A stretch of DNA of 64,000 nt from Mycobacterium sp. Aquia_213 (GTDB lineage Bacteria > Actinomycetota > Actinomycetes > Mycobacteriales > Mycobacteriaceae), in the NCBI RefSeq assembly GCF_026625985.1, contig NZ_CP113116.1:1240001-1304000 (forward strand). The letters run 5' to 3'. Each line of letters starts with the position of its first letter. The stretch's first letter is position 1. The position numbers were made by a program, and so were the translations under genes. Under the pieces are notes generated by a model that did no database searches, had not been told where the DNA came from, and saw nothing but the letters and a program-made list of their open reading frames with translations. Below, piece after piece: positions 30,488-39,576 of the stretch.

Positions 30488-30631
30488 ATGGTCAGCGTCT
30501 TGCTCAGCTGCCAGGGCGGCACCTCCCGTCATCACAACGGAAGGACCGGCCCCGGTCCTGGTGTCGCAGTTCCCGCCGACATGCCTGTGCGGGTCCGCGC
30601 GGGCCTATCCCGCTCGAGGAGCGCTCCGTGA
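30488..30631 (+). CDS. phoAT: Candidate PhoAT antitoxin leader ORF upstream of phoH2
   Basis: A 47-codon frame whose stop overlaps the phoH2 start by four bases (GTGA). Published work on mycobacterial PhoH2 describes a small coupled upstream gene, phoAT, proposed as its antitoxin, and the position and overlap here agree. The peptide is Arg/Gly/Pro-rich and highly basic, with no recognised fold. The frame is open further upstream into desA2, so the true start is uncertain. Support comes from context, not from similarity that I can check. Confidence 0.45.
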   Translation: MVSVLLSCQGGTSRHHNGRTGPGPGVAVPADMPVRVRAGLSRSRSAP

Positions 30632-31929
30632 CCGATATCCGGACCTACGTGATCGACACTTCCGTGCTGCTGTCCGACCCCTGGGCATGTAGTCGGTTCG
30701 CCGAACACGAGGTGGTGGTTCCCCTGGTCGTGATCAGCGAATTGGAGGCTAAACGCCACCACCACGAGCTGGGGTGGTTCGCTCGTCAGGCCTTGCGTCT
30801 GTTCGACGATCTGCGGTTGGAGCATGGGCGGCTGGATCAACCCATTCCCGTTGGTACACAGGGTGGTTCGCTGCATGTCGAGCTCAACCACACCGACCCG
30901 ACGGTGCTGCCGGCCGGCTTCCGCACCGACAGCAACGACTCCCGGATCCTGAGCTGCGCGGCCAACCTCGCCGCCGAAGGCAAGCGGGTTACGTTGGTCA
31001 GCAAGGACATTCCGCTGCGCGTCAAGGCCGCGGCGGTGGGTCTGGCCGCCGACGAGTACCACGCGCAGGACGTGGTGGCCTCCGGCTGGTCGGGGATGCA
31101 GGAGATCGAGACCGCGACCGAGGATATCGACGCGCTGTTCGCCGACGGTGAGATCGATCTGGTCGAAGCACGAGACCTGCCATGCCACACGGGAATTCGG
31201 CTGCTGGGTGGTAGCTCGCATGCGCTGGGCCGGGTGACGGCGGCCAAGCGAGTCCAACTGGTTCGCGGTGACCGCGAGGTGTTCGGGCTGCGCGGCCGCT
31301 CAGCCGAGCAGCGCGTCGCGCTCGACCTGCTGCTCGACGAGTCCGTGGGCATCGTGTCGCTGGGCGGCAAGGCCGGCACCGGCAAATCGGCTCTGGCCCT
31401 GTGTGCCGGTCTCGAGGCCGTGCTGGAACGGCGGACCCAGCGCAAGGTCGTGGTGTTCCGTCCGCTGTACGCCGTCGGCGGCCAGGAACTGGGCTACCTG
31501 CCGGGCAGCGAGAGCGAAAAGATGGGTCCCTGGGCGCAGGCGGTCTTCGACACCCTGGAAGGTCTGGCCAGCCCGGCCGTGCTGGAGGAAGTGCTGTCCC
31601 GCGGCATGCTGGAAGTGCTGCCGCTGACCCACATCCGCGGGCGCTCGCTGCACGACTCGTTCGTGATCGTCGACGAGGCGCAGTCGCTGGAGCGCAACGT
31701 CTTGCTGACCGTGTTGTCCAGGCTGGGCAGCGGATCGCGGGTGGTGCTCACGCACGACATCGCTCAGCGCGACAACCTGCGGGTGGGCCGCCACGACGGC
31801 GTCGCGGCCGTGATCGAGAAGCTCAAGGGTCATCCGCTGTTCGCGCACATCACGCTGCTGCGCAGCGAGCGGTCGCCGATCGCCGCGCTGGTCACCGAGA
31901 TGCTCGAGGAGATCGCCGGGCCGCACTGA
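30628..31929 (+). CDS. phoH2: PhoH2: PIN ribonuclease domain fused to PhoH ATPase/helicase
   Basis: A 433-residue fusion. The N-terminal PIN domain (YVIDTSVLLSDP, VISELEAKRHHHELG, TDSNDSRILSCA with the acidic metal residues) should cleave RNA. The C-terminal PhoH ATPase carries Walker A GGKAGTGKSALAL and Walker B FVIVDEAQSLE. Mycobacterial PhoH2 has been described as an RNA-unwinding ribonuclease and toxin-like protein. The GTG start has CGAGGAG upstream and overlaps the small candidate antitoxin frame. Confidence 0.93.
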   Translation: MTDIRTYVIDTSVLLSDPWACSRFAEHEVVVPLVVISELEAKRHHHELGWFARQALRLFDDLRLEHGRLDQPIPVGTQGGSLHVELNHTDPTVLPAGFRTDSNDSRILSCAANLAAEGKRVTLVSKDIPLRVKAAAVGLAADEYHAQDVVASGWSGMQEIETATEDIDALFADGEIDLVEARDLPCHTGIRLLGGSSHALGRVTAAKRVQLVRGDREVFGLRGRSAEQRVALDLLLDESVGIVSLGGKAGTGKSALALCAGLEAVLERRTQRKVVVFRPLYAVGGQELGYLPGSESEKMGPWAQAVFDTLEGLASPAVLEEVLSRGMLEVLPLTHIRGRSLHDSFVIVDEAQSLERNVLLTVLSRLGSGSRVVLTHDIAQRDNLRVGRHDGVAAVIEKLKGHPLFAHITLLRSERSPIAALVTEMLEEIAGPH

Positions 31930-31940
31930 CGCGCCCGGTG

Positions 31941-31976
31941 CGCACCCTCGACGCCCAGGTCGCACCCTCGAGGGTG
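31941..31976. repeat. Second 20-base-period repeat and palindrome after phoH2
   Basis: Two copies of CGCACCCTCGA lie 20 bases apart, with CGCCCAGG between them. The second copy merges into a perfect 14-base palindrome, CACCCTCGAGGGTG. The 20-base unit is about three-quarters identical to the repeat beyond fadA3. It lies between phoH2 and the deacetylase gene. Confidence 0.6.
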
Positions 31977-31990
31977 AGTAGGCTTTTACC

Positions 31991-32866
31991 GTGCGTAAAC
32001 GACCCGACAGCCAGGCCTGGCGCTATTGGCGGACGGTGTCCGGTGTCGTGGCCGCCGGCGCGGTGCTGGTGATCGGTGGCCTGACCGGTCACGTGACGCG
32101 CGCCGACAACCTCAGCTGCGCGGTGGTCAAATGCGTGGCGCTGACGTTCGACGACGGCCCGAGCCCGTTCGACGAGCGGCTGCTGCAAATCCTCAAGGAC
32201 AACGACGCCAAGGCCACCTTCTTCCTGATCGGCAACAAGGTGGCCGCCAACCCGGCCGGTGCCAAGCGCATCGCCGACGCCGGCATGGAAATCGGCAGTC
32301 ACACCTGGGAACACCCCAACATGACGACGATCCCGCCCGAAGACATCGCCGGACAGTTCGCCAAGGCCAACGACGCGATCAACGCCGCGACCGGGCGGAC
32401 CCCGACGCTGTACCGTCCCGCCGGCGGGCTGTCCACCCCGGAGGTGCGCCAGACCGCCGCTCGCTATGGGCTGGCCGAAATCCTTTGGGATGTAATACCT
32501 TTCGATTGGGCGAACGACTCGAACACCGCGGCGACGCGGTACATGCTGATGACCTACATCAAGCCCGGCTCGGTGGTGTTGTTCCACGACACCTACTCGA
32601 GCACCGTTGACCTGGTGTACCAGTTCATTCCGGTGCTCAAGGCCAACGGCTACCGCCTGGTGACCGTCAGCGAACTGCTGGGGCCGCGGACGCCGGGCAG
32701 CAGCTACGGCAGCCGGGAAAACGGACCGCCCGCCAACGAACTTCACGACGTCCCGCCCGCCGACATCCCGACGCTGCCCAACACGCCGTCGCCCAAGCCG
32801 ATGCCGAATCTCCCGATCACCGACATCCCGGGCCAGAACTCGGGTGGGCCAAATAATGGTGCCTGA
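31991..32866 (+). CDS. Secreted polysaccharide deacetylase (NodB domain)
   Basis: A 291-residue exported protein. A basic N-terminus and one hydrophobic segment (residues 17-33) lead to a carbohydrate-esterase family 4 domain. The catalytic base and metal motif TFDDGPSPFD, the metal histidines in IGSHTWEHPN, RPAGGLS and VVLFHDTYSST are present. A Pro/Asn-rich tail of about 50 residues follows. It probably removes N-acetyl groups from peptidoglycan or another glycan. It corresponds to Rv1096. GTG start just inside the repeat-bearing spacer. Confidence 0.9.
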   Translation: MRKRPDSQAWRYWRTVSGVVAAGAVLVIGGLTGHVTRADNLSCAVVKCVALTFDDGPSPFDERLLQILKDNDAKATFFLIGNKVAANPAGAKRIADAGMEIGSHTWEHPNMTTIPPEDIAGQFAKANDAINAATGRTPTLYRPAGGLSTPEVRQTAARYGLAEILWDVIPFDWANDSNTAATRYMLMTYIKPGSVVLFHDTYSSTVDLVYQFIPVLKANGYRLVTVSELLGPRTPGSSYGSRENGPPANELHDVPPADIPTLPNTPSPKPMPNLPITDIPGQNSGGPNNGA

Positions 32867-32890
32867 GCGCCGCGCGGCTACCTTAATAGG

Positions 32891-34426
32891 GTGATCAAGG
32901 CGGGCCGGGGCGCGCGACAATCGCCCGGGGCGACATCCGGGCCGGCGCCGCGCAAATCAGCTCGTAGGCTGTCCATCGAATACGCGGTCGACCTCGCCCT
33001 GTCCTACATCATCGCCGTCATCGACGTCGCCGCCATTCTGATTCCGCTGCGGGGGCACACGTCGGCCGCCACCAGCGTCGTCTTCGCGGAAAAAGACACG
33101 GCCATCGTCATCGCGCTGGTATTGCTGGGAATCATCGGCGTCGCGGTGTCCGGTGTGTTCAGCCTTGCTCCGACGCTGCGGTGGTATGCCGCCGGCCAAG
33201 AACCCACCACGGCGCAGCGGGAAACCGCGATGAAACTCGCCGGCCGCCAAACGGCGATCCTGCTCGTGGCCTGGGGCCTGGCCGGCAGCATCTTCGTGTT
33301 GCTCAATCTCGACGGCGGCACCGCGCTGCTGTTGCCGATGATCCTCGGCGTGCTCCTCGGTGGACCGGCCGCCGCGGGCACGGGAATGCTGCTCGCCCAA
33401 CGCACCCTGCGCCCCATCATGGGTGAGGCGACCCGGGGGCTCGAGCCTCAGTTGGCGGTGCCCGGGGTGTTCGCGCGTCTGGTCATGCTCTGGTTTCTGG
33501 TCAGTGCACTTCCGATCGGCGTCGTGGCGACCCTGGTCGTGCTGCGCTCCTACGGGTGGCTGATTCAGAAGTCCGCCTCGTTGGACGTGCCCGTTCTGGT
33601 GGTTTCGCTGGCCGCACTGCTGCTCGGGTTGCCCACGATGATCCTGACGTCGCGATCCATTTCGGACCCGATCGGCGAAGTCGTCGACGCGATGGCCCAG
33701 GTCGAACGCGGCCACATCGACACCACCGTCGGGGCCTACGAGCGATCTCAAATCGGGCGTCTGCAAACGGGATTCAACCGAATGGTGGCCGGGCTCGCCG
33801 AGCGCGACCGATTGCGCGACCTGTTCGGGCGCCACGTCGGGGCCGACGTCGCGCAGCGCGCCATCGAAGAGGGTGCATCGCTGTCGGGCGATGTGGTCGA
33901 GGCTGCGGTCTTGTTCATCGATCTGGTGGGTTCGACTCGGCTCGCGGAAAGCCGTCCGCCCCAAGAGGTTGCCGACGTGCTCAATGACTTCTTCCGGATC
34001 GTCGTCGACGCTGTTGACGAACACAGCGGCCTGATCAACAAATTCGCGGGCGATGCCGCACTCGCGATCTTCGGGGCGCCGCTGCGAACGGGCGAGCCGT
34101 CCTCGGCGGCACTGGCCACGGCACGCACACTGGGCACGCAACTGCGCCGGCTCCCCGTGGTGGATTTCGGTATCGGGGTTTCGGCCGGCCGCGTCTTCGC
34201 CGGCAACATCGGTGCCGAAAACCGTTATGAATACACGGTAATCGGTGATGCGGTCAACGAGGCCGCACGCCTGGCCGATCTCGCCAAGACCTCGGATCGG
34301 CGGATCCTGTGTTCGGCGGCGGCCATCGAGCGGGCCGACGAGACCGAACGGGGTCACTGGGTGGAGTGCTATTCCACCGTGCTGCGCGGCCGCTCCGAAG
34401 CCACGCACATCTCGGCGCCCGCCTGA
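32891..34426 (+). CDS. Membrane adenylate cyclase with HAMP and class III cyclase domains
   Basis: A 511-residue protein with about six membrane helices in residues 30-250, then a HAMP linker (SRSISDPIGEVVDAMAQVERG) and a class III nucleotide cyclase domain from about residue 330. Both metal aspartates (FIDLVGSTR, KFAGDAALAIF), the substrate lysine in NKFAGD, and the Asn/Arg pair of DAVNEAARLAD are kept, so it should make cAMP. It resembles the Rv1318c-Rv1320c type. It is 25 bases downstream of the deacetylase, in a likely operon. GTG start. Confidence 0.88.
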   Translation: MIKAGRGARQSPGATSGPAPRKSARRLSIEYAVDLALSYIIAVIDVAAILIPLRGHTSAATSVVFAEKDTAIVIALVLLGIIGVAVSGVFSLAPTLRWYAAGQEPTTAQRETAMKLAGRQTAILLVAWGLAGSIFVLLNLDGGTALLLPMILGVLLGGPAAAGTGMLLAQRTLRPIMGEATRGLEPQLAVPGVFARLVMLWFLVSALPIGVVATLVVLRSYGWLIQKSASLDVPVLVVSLAALLLGLPTMILTSRSISDPIGEVVDAMAQVERGHIDTTVGAYERSQIGRLQTGFNRMVAGLAERDRLRDLFGRHVGADVAQRAIEEGASLSGDVVEAAVLFIDLVGSTRLAESRPPQEVADVLNDFFRIVVDAVDEHSGLINKFAGDAALAIFGAPLRTGEPSSAALATARTLGTQLRRLPVVDFGIGVSAGRVFAGNIGAENRYEYTVIGDAVNEAARLADLAKTSDRRILCSAAAIERADETERGHWVECYSTVLRGRSEATHISAPA

Positions 34427-34431
34427 GGGCG

Positions 34432-35475
34432 TTACTTCGAGACCTTCAGCGATCCGATCACCTGGTTGAGCAGTCCTGCCGAGGCCGCATCGCCGATGGG
34501 TGTTGCGCCCAGGAAGATGGTGACCGGCTTGGTGTCGACCGCGATGATCACGACAGAGTCGCCCTTCACGTTGCGGGCGGGGTCGGCGATCGTGACGTCG
34601 GCGTCCACCCGGGCGGCCTTGATTCCCTCAACCGTGATCGACGACTTCTTGATCGGGCCCAGCGTGGGTGAGGCGTTCGAATAGCCGGGACCTTCGGCCA
34701 CGCAATTCATCAACTTCGCTGCCTGTGCGGTGACGTCCATGCTGGGGACGAAGTTGGTGATGGCGACCTCGGCCTGCATCACCCACTGGCTGGCACCCGG
34801 CACCTCCTGCGCTAGCCCCACTGCGCCAATGAGATTCGGAGTCTGGTCGTCCGAGAACGGCATCCAACCGGGTGCCGCGTTGGCCGGAAAAGACAGCTTG
34901 CCGGCCTTGATCGGGGCGCCGCCCGCGGGCTTGTCGCCACCGGACACATTGGGCGTGCAATCGCTTGCCGTCTGTCCGGACCCGCCCGGCTGCTGCGAGG
35001 TCGGCGCGGCCGTCGTCGTCGAGGGATTCGCCTTGGGGGACTTGGGTTCGTTGTTCAGGCTGACGATCAGGATCACGACCAGCGCGATGACGCCCAACAC
35101 CGCGATGCCGGCGACGATCAGCCACGGCATGTTCGACCGCGGCCCGTTCGGTGGCGGTCCGGGAGGGTAGGAGCCGGGCGGCCAGCCGGGGGCATACTGG
35201 GGCCCACTCTGCCCGAACGGCTGACCCGGATAGCCGGGTGCCGAGGGATCCATCCCGCCCTGCGGATTGGTGAACGGACCGGTTGGCGGGTAGGGGTACG
35301 CACCGCTCTGCGGCCCCGAATAGGGGCCGCCCGGCGGGTACGGGGGCGGGCCGCCTTGCGGTGGGCCACCTTGCGGTGGGCCGCCTTGCGGTGGGCCACC
35401 CCAATAGGGCCCCTGCCCATACGGATTCGCTCCGTACGGATCCTGACCGTAGGGACCGCCCGGAGGAACCGTCAT
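34432..35475 (-). CDS. Proline/glycine/tyrosine-rich single-pass membrane protein
   Basis: A 347-residue protein. The first about 115 residues are low-complexity PYGQ/GGPP repeats, including four tandem PPQGG units. One membrane helix (MPWLIVAGIAVLGVIALVVILIVSL region) comes next, then a Ser/Thr/Gln linker and an external domain with two Cys (ASDCTPN and KLMNCVAEG). The architecture is common among mycobacterial envelope proteins; the position matches Rv1097c. It ends five bases from the convergent cyclase. Function unknown. Confidence 0.75.
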   Translation of the reverse strand: MTVPPGGPYGQDPYGANPYGQGPYWGGPPQGGPPQGGPPQGGPPPYPPGGPYSGPQSGAYPYPPTGPFTNPQGGMDPSAPGYPGQPFGQSGPQYAPGWPPGSYPPGPPPNGPRSNMPWLIVAGIAVLGVIALVVILIVSLNNEPKSPKANPSTTTAAPTSQQPGGSGQTASDCTPNVSGGDKPAGGAPIKAGKLSFPANAAPGWMPFSDDQTPNLIGAVGLAQEVPGASQWVMQAEVAITNFVPSMDVTAQAAKLMNCVAEGPGYSNASPTLGPIKKSSITVEGIKAARVDADVTIADPARNVKGDSVVIIAVDTKPVTIFLGATPIGDAASAGLLNQVIGSLKVSK

Positions 35476-35492
35476 TGCAGAACCACCCCCAT

Positions 35493-36896
35493 TTAATTCG
35501 CTGGTTTGACCTTAGCCATCGCCAGCACGTCGAGCCGGCGGTCCAATTCCTCAATCGATAACTTGTCGCCGATCAGGCCGCGATCGATCACGGTCTGACG
35601 GATCGTCTTCTTCTCCTTGAGCGCTTGCTTGGCCACGGCTGCGGCTTCTTCGTAGCCGATGGCCGAGTTCAAGGGTGTCACGATCGACGGCGACGACTCG
35701 GCCAACTCCTTCAGATGCTCGACATTGGCCGACAGCCCGGTGATGCAGCGCTCGGCGAACAGCTTTGACACGTTGGTCAGCAGTTTGAACGACTCCAAGA
35801 TGTTGCGGGCCATCATCGGGATGTAGACGTTGAGTTCGAACGCGCCCGACAGGCCGCCGACGGTGACGGCCGCGTCGTTGCCGATCACCTGCGCGGCGAC
35901 CTGCGTAACCGCTTCCGGCAGAACCGGGTTGACCTTGCCCGGCATGATCGAGCTACCCGGCTGCAGGTCCGGCAGCGCGATCTCGGCCAAGCCGGTAAGC
36001 GGGCCGGATCCCATCCAGCGGATGTCGTTGGCGATCTTGGTCAATGACACGGCGATGGTGCGCAGTGCGCCGGACGCCTCCACCAGGCCGTCCCGTGTGG
36101 CCTGAGCCTCGAAAGAGTTTGCCGCCGTGCGTAATTCGGACAGCCCCGTCGAGGCGACCAGTGCCTCGACCACCTTGGGGCCGAAGCCGTCGGGAGCGTT
36201 GAGCCCGGTGCCCACCGCGGTTCCGCCGATGGCCAGCTCGCCCAGCCGCGGCAGCGTGGCGCGCACCCGCTCGATCCCGGCCTCGATCTGGCGGGCGTAG
36301 CCGCTGAATTCCTGGCCGAGCGTCACCGGGACGGCGTCCATCAGGTGGGTGCGGCCCGACTTGACCACGGTGTGCCACTCGCCGGCCTTGGTCGCCAGCG
36401 CGTCATGCAGTACCTCGAGCGCCGGGATCAGATGGCGGACTGCGGCTTCGGTGGCCGCGATGTGGGTGGCGGTCGGGAAGGTGTCGTTGGACGACTGCGA
36501 CATATTGACGTCGTCGTTGGGGTGGACCGTGACGCCGTTGGCGGCCGCGATCGACGCGATCACTTCGTTGGTGTTCATGTTGGAGCTGGTGCCCGAGCCG
36601 GTCTGGAAGACGTCGATCGGGAACTGGTCATCGTGTTTGCCGTCGGCGATCTCGGCAGCGGCCGCGATGATCGCGGCGGCCTTCTCGGGCGCCAGCAGCC
36701 CGAGGTCCGCGTTCACCTGCGCGCAGGCGCCCTTCAGCAGGCCCAACGCGCGGATCTGGGTGCGCTCGAGGCCACGGCCCGAAATCGGAAAGTTCTCCAC
36801 AGCGCGCTGGGTTTGCGCTCGCCACAACGCTTTTGCGGGTACGCGGACCTCGCCCATGGTGTCGTGTTCGATGCGATATTCGGCGCTTTCGGCCAT
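35493..36896 (-). CDS. fum: Fumarate hydratase class II
   Basis: A 467-residue homotetrameric enzyme converting fumarate to malate in the TCA cycle. It shows TGSGTSSNMNTNEV, SQSSNDTFPTA, VKSGRTHLMDAVP and the signature GSSIMPGKVNP. ATG with AGAGGA upstream; a TTG directly before it is possible. It lies just downstream of glpX on the same strand (36 bases), as in M. tuberculosis (Rv1098c/Rv1099c). Confidence 0.95.
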   Translation of the reverse strand: MAESAEYRIEHDTMGEVRVPAKALWRAQTQRAVENFPISGRGLERTQIRALGLLKGACAQVNADLGLLAPEKAAAIIAAAAEIADGKHDDQFPIDVFQTGSGTSSNMNTNEVIASIAAANGVTVHPNDDVNMSQSSNDTFPTATHIAATEAAVRHLIPALEVLHDALATKAGEWHTVVKSGRTHLMDAVPVTLGQEFSGYARQIEAGIERVRATLPRLGELAIGGTAVGTGLNAPDGFGPKVVEALVASTGLSELRTAANSFEAQATRDGLVEASGALRTIAVSLTKIANDIRWMGSGPLTGLAEIALPDLQPGSSIMPGKVNPVLPEAVTQVAAQVIGNDAAVTVGGLSGAFELNVYIPMMARNILESFKLLTNVSKLFAERCITGLSANVEHLKELAESSPSIVTPLNSAIGYEEAAAVAKQALKEKKTIRQTVIDRGLIGDKLSIEELDRRLDVLAMAKVKPAN

Positions 36897-36932
36897 CAAT
36901 CAGTTCCTCTTCGTTGGGGTGTGCTATCGCGG

Positions 36933-38018
36933 TTACGGCAGGGGATAGGCAGCGGTGCTGTCGCCGGTGAAGTCGATCGCGGAGTATTCGTTGAGCTTCG
37001 AAAGCCGGTGGTAGGCCTCGATCATGCGGACGGTGCCCGACTTCGAGCGCATCACGATCGACTGGGTGGTGCAGCCGCCGGGGGAGTAGTGCACACCCTG
37101 CAGCAGGTCACCGTCGGTCACTCCGGTCGCGCAGAAGAAGACGTTGTCGCCGGAGACCAGGTCCCTGGTGGTCAGGATCTGGTCCAGGTCGTAACCGGCG
37201 TCGAGCGCCTTGCGGCGTTCGGCGTCGTCGCGCGGTGCCAGTTGCGCCTGGATGGCCCCGCCCATGCACCGGATCGCCGCGGCGGCGATGATCCCCTCTG
37301 GGGTACCGCCGATCCCGGCCAGCATGTCGGTGCCCGAGCCCGGCCGGCAGGTGGAGATCGCGCCCGCCACGTCGCCGTCGGTGATCAGCCGGATGCGTGC
37401 TCCGGTGTCGCGCACGTCCTGAATGAGTTGAGCGTGTCGGGGGCGGTCCAGAATGCACACCGTCATGTCCCGCACCGACAGGTCCTTGACCTTGGCGACC
37501 TCGCGAATGTTGTCGGCGATCGGCGCGGTGATGTCCAGCACGTGCGCCGCGTCGGGCCCGACGGCGATCTTATTCATGTAGAACACCGCCGACGGGTCGA
37601 ACATCGAGCCCCGATCGGCCACGGCGAGCACCGAGATGGCGTTGGGCATGCCCTTGCTCATCAGCGTGGTGCCATCGACCGGGTCGACGGCGAAATCGCA
37701 CTCGGGGCCGTCGCCGTTGCCGACCTCCTCGCCGTTGAACAACATCGGAGCTTCGTCTTTCTCGCCCTCGCCGATCACGACGACACCGCGCATCGACACC
37801 GAGTTGACCAGCTCGCGGATCGCGTCGACGGCCGCGCCGTCGCCGCCCTCCTTGTCGCCACGGCCCACCCAGCGCCCGGCGGCCATCGCGCCGGCCTCGG
37901 TGACCCGGACCAGCTCCAGGGCCAGGTTGCGGTCTGGAGCTTCGCGGCGGGCCCGGACCTGCGGGTCAGAGCCCGTGGTCGCGGTCGAAGACGAACCGGA
38001 TCCGCCCGATGCTGTCAT
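36933..38018 (-). CDS. glpX: Fructose-1,6-bisphosphatase class II
   Basis: A 361-residue lithium-sensitive FBPase of the GlpX type, the gluconeogenic phosphatase of mycobacteria. It shows GRGDKEGGDGAAVDAIR, VVIGEGEKDEAPM (metal-binding Glu/Asp) and DFAVDPVDGTTLMSKG, plus GIGGTPEGIIAAAAI. The Ser/Thr-rich first 20 residues are usual. ATG was chosen with GGGAGA 11 bases upstream. It probably forms an operon with fum and is divergent from the DUF4245 gene. Confidence 0.93.
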   Translation of the reverse strand: MTASGGSGSSSTATTGSDPQVRARREAPDRNLALELVRVTEAGAMAAGRWVGRGDKEGGDGAAVDAIRELVNSVSMRGVVVIGEGEKDEAPMLFNGEEVGNGDGPECDFAVDPVDGTTLMSKGMPNAISVLAVADRGSMFDPSAVFYMNKIAVGPDAAHVLDITAPIADNIREVAKVKDLSVRDMTVCILDRPRHAQLIQDVRDTGARIRLITDGDVAGAISTCRPGSGTDMLAGIGGTPEGIIAAAAIRCMGGAIQAQLAPRDDAERRKALDAGYDLDQILTTRDLVSGDNVFFCATGVTDGDLLQGVHYSPGGCTTQSIVMRSKSGTVRMIEAYHRLSKLNEYSAIDFTGDSTAAYPLP

Positions 38019-38098
38019 GGTTGCTGATTCTCCCAGAAGCACATCGGTCCGCTGGATCTGGGCTGTGGCTGTCGACGGCGGGCTGGGATACTCGTGGG

Positions 38099-38767
38099 GT
38101 GACCGACGAGCAGCCCAATGCCGACGAGGCCGGTGAGCCGGTACCGGCGGCCAGGCCGGCCAAGCCGCGGTTGCTGCAGGACGGTCGCGACATGTTCTGG
38201 TCGCTGGCGCCGTTGGTGATCGGATGCATCCTGTTGGCCGGCATGGTCGGGATGTGTTCTTTCCAGCCGACCGGGGCGAACAAGGGCACGATTCCGTCTT
38301 ACGACGCGGCGACGGCCCTGCGCGCGGACGCTCAGACGCTGGGCTTTCCCATCCGGTTGCCGCAGTTGCCGGCGGGCTGGCAGCCCAACTCCGGCGGCCG
38401 CGGCGGTATCGAGAACGGGCGAATCGCCAATGGTCAGCGGCTCAGCGCGGCCACCTCGACGGTGGGATACATCGGTCCAACGGGAATGTATGTGAGCCTG
38501 ACGCAGAGCAACGCCGACGAGGACAGGCTGATCGGCTCGATCCATCCGACGGCGTATCCGACCGGAACGGTCGACGTCGCGGGAACGAACTGGATCGTCT
38601 ATCGCGGTTCCGGTGATGGTGCCGACGCCGAGCCGGTCTGGACCACCAAGCTGACCAGCCCGGGCGGAGCCGCCCAGATCGCGATCACGGGTGCCGGAAC
38701 CACCGATCAGTTCCGTACGCTGGCAGCGGCGACGCAGTCGCAGGCGCCGCTGCCGACCAGCCGATAG
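38099..38767 (+). CDS. DUF4245 single-pass membrane protein
   Basis: A 222-residue protein with a 45-residue cytosolic tail, one transmembrane helix (LAPLVIGCILLAGMVGMCSF) and an external domain. It belongs to the actinobacterial DUF4245 family, next to glpX as in M. tuberculosis (Rv1100). The GTG start is chosen from family length; no strong ribosome binding site is present. It is followed closely by the dienelactone-hydrolase-type gene. Function unknown. Confidence 0.75.
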   Translation: MTDEQPNADEAGEPVPAARPAKPRLLQDGRDMFWSLAPLVIGCILLAGMVGMCSFQPTGANKGTIPSYDAATALRADAQTLGFPIRLPQLPAGWQPNSGGRGGIENGRIANGQRLSAATSTVGYIGPTGMYVSLTQSNADEDRLIGSIHPTAYPTGTVDVAGTNWIVYRGSGDGADAEPVWTTKLTSPGGAAQIAITGAGTTDQFRTLAAATQSQAPLPTSR

Positions 38768-38778
38768 GAGCGACTCGC

Positions 38779-39576
38779 GTGACAGCACCCGAAGCGGACT
38801 TGTCTGGATGGGTAGCGACGCCGTTCACCGGTGGCGGCTACACCCATGACGTCTATCGCAAGGGCACCGGCCCCGGGGTCGTGGTGATTCCCGAGATACC
38901 CGGAGCCCATCCCGGGGTGCTGGGCCTGGGTAATCACCTGGTGGACAACGGCTTTACGGTCGCGATCCCGTCGCTGTTCGGGGTGCCGGGCCACCCGAAG
39001 ACGGCCGGATACACCACCGGGGTCATCGCGCGGGCTTGTGTGGCAAAGGAATTCGCTGCCTTTGCGACGAACAAGCAACGGCCGGTGTCGCTGTTCCTGC
39101 GTGCACTGGCCCGAGACCTCAAGGCGTCGACGGGGGGCAAGGGCGTCGGCGTGATCGGTCAGTGCTTCACCGGCGGCTTCGCGCTGGCCGCGGCGGTCGA
39201 CGACAGCGTGCTCGCGCCGGTGCTCAGCCAGCCGTCGGTACCGTTGCCGCTCGGCCGGACCCGTCGCGGCGACACCGGGCTCAGTGAATCCGAGCTGACC
39301 ACGATCGCCGAGCGCGCCGCCAACGACGGCTTGTGCGCCATCGGCTTGCGCTTCAGCGAGGACTGGATGTCGCCGCGCGACCGATTCACCGCGCTCAAGG
39401 ATCGTCTCGGCGACGCGTTCGAGGTGATCGAGATCGATTCGCGCCCGGGCAACGCACACGGTTTCACCAAGATGGCGCACTCGGTGCTCACCGACGAGGT
39501 CCGTGAGGTCGACGGCCAGCCTGCTTACGAGGCCCGCAAGCGAGTCGTCGAATTCCTTACTGAGCGGCTGACTTAA
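38779..39576 (+). CDS. Dienelactone hydrolase family protein
   Basis: A 265-residue alpha/beta hydrolase with a cysteine nucleophile: GVIGQCFTGGFAL. The partner Glu is suggested in VIPEIPGAHPG and the His in NAHGFTKMAH. This is the dienelactone hydrolase pattern, used for ring-opened aromatic lactones but widespread with unknown substrates. GTG start with TAGGAG upstream. It lies 11 bases after the DUF4245 gene, so co-transcription is likely. It overlaps the end of the convergent AI-2E-type gene by 20 bases. Confidence 0.82.
   Translation: MTAPEADLSGWVATPFTGGGYTHDVYRKGTGPGVVVIPEIPGAHPGVLGLGNHLVDNGFTVAIPSLFGVPGHPKTAGYTTGVIARACVAKEFAAFATNKQRPVSLFLRALARDLKASTGGKGVGVIGQCFTGGFALAAAVDDSVLAPVLSQPSVPLPLGRTRRGDTGLSESELTTIAERAANDGLCAIGLRFSEDWMSPRDRFTALKDRLGDAFEVIEIDSRPGNAHGFTKMAHSVLTDEVREVDGQPAYEARKRVVEFLTERLT

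Noticed and set aside
36345..38027. 560-codon open frame opposite fum and glpX
   Set aside because: It mirrors two conserved genes on the other strand and has no ribosome binding site or recognisable domain.
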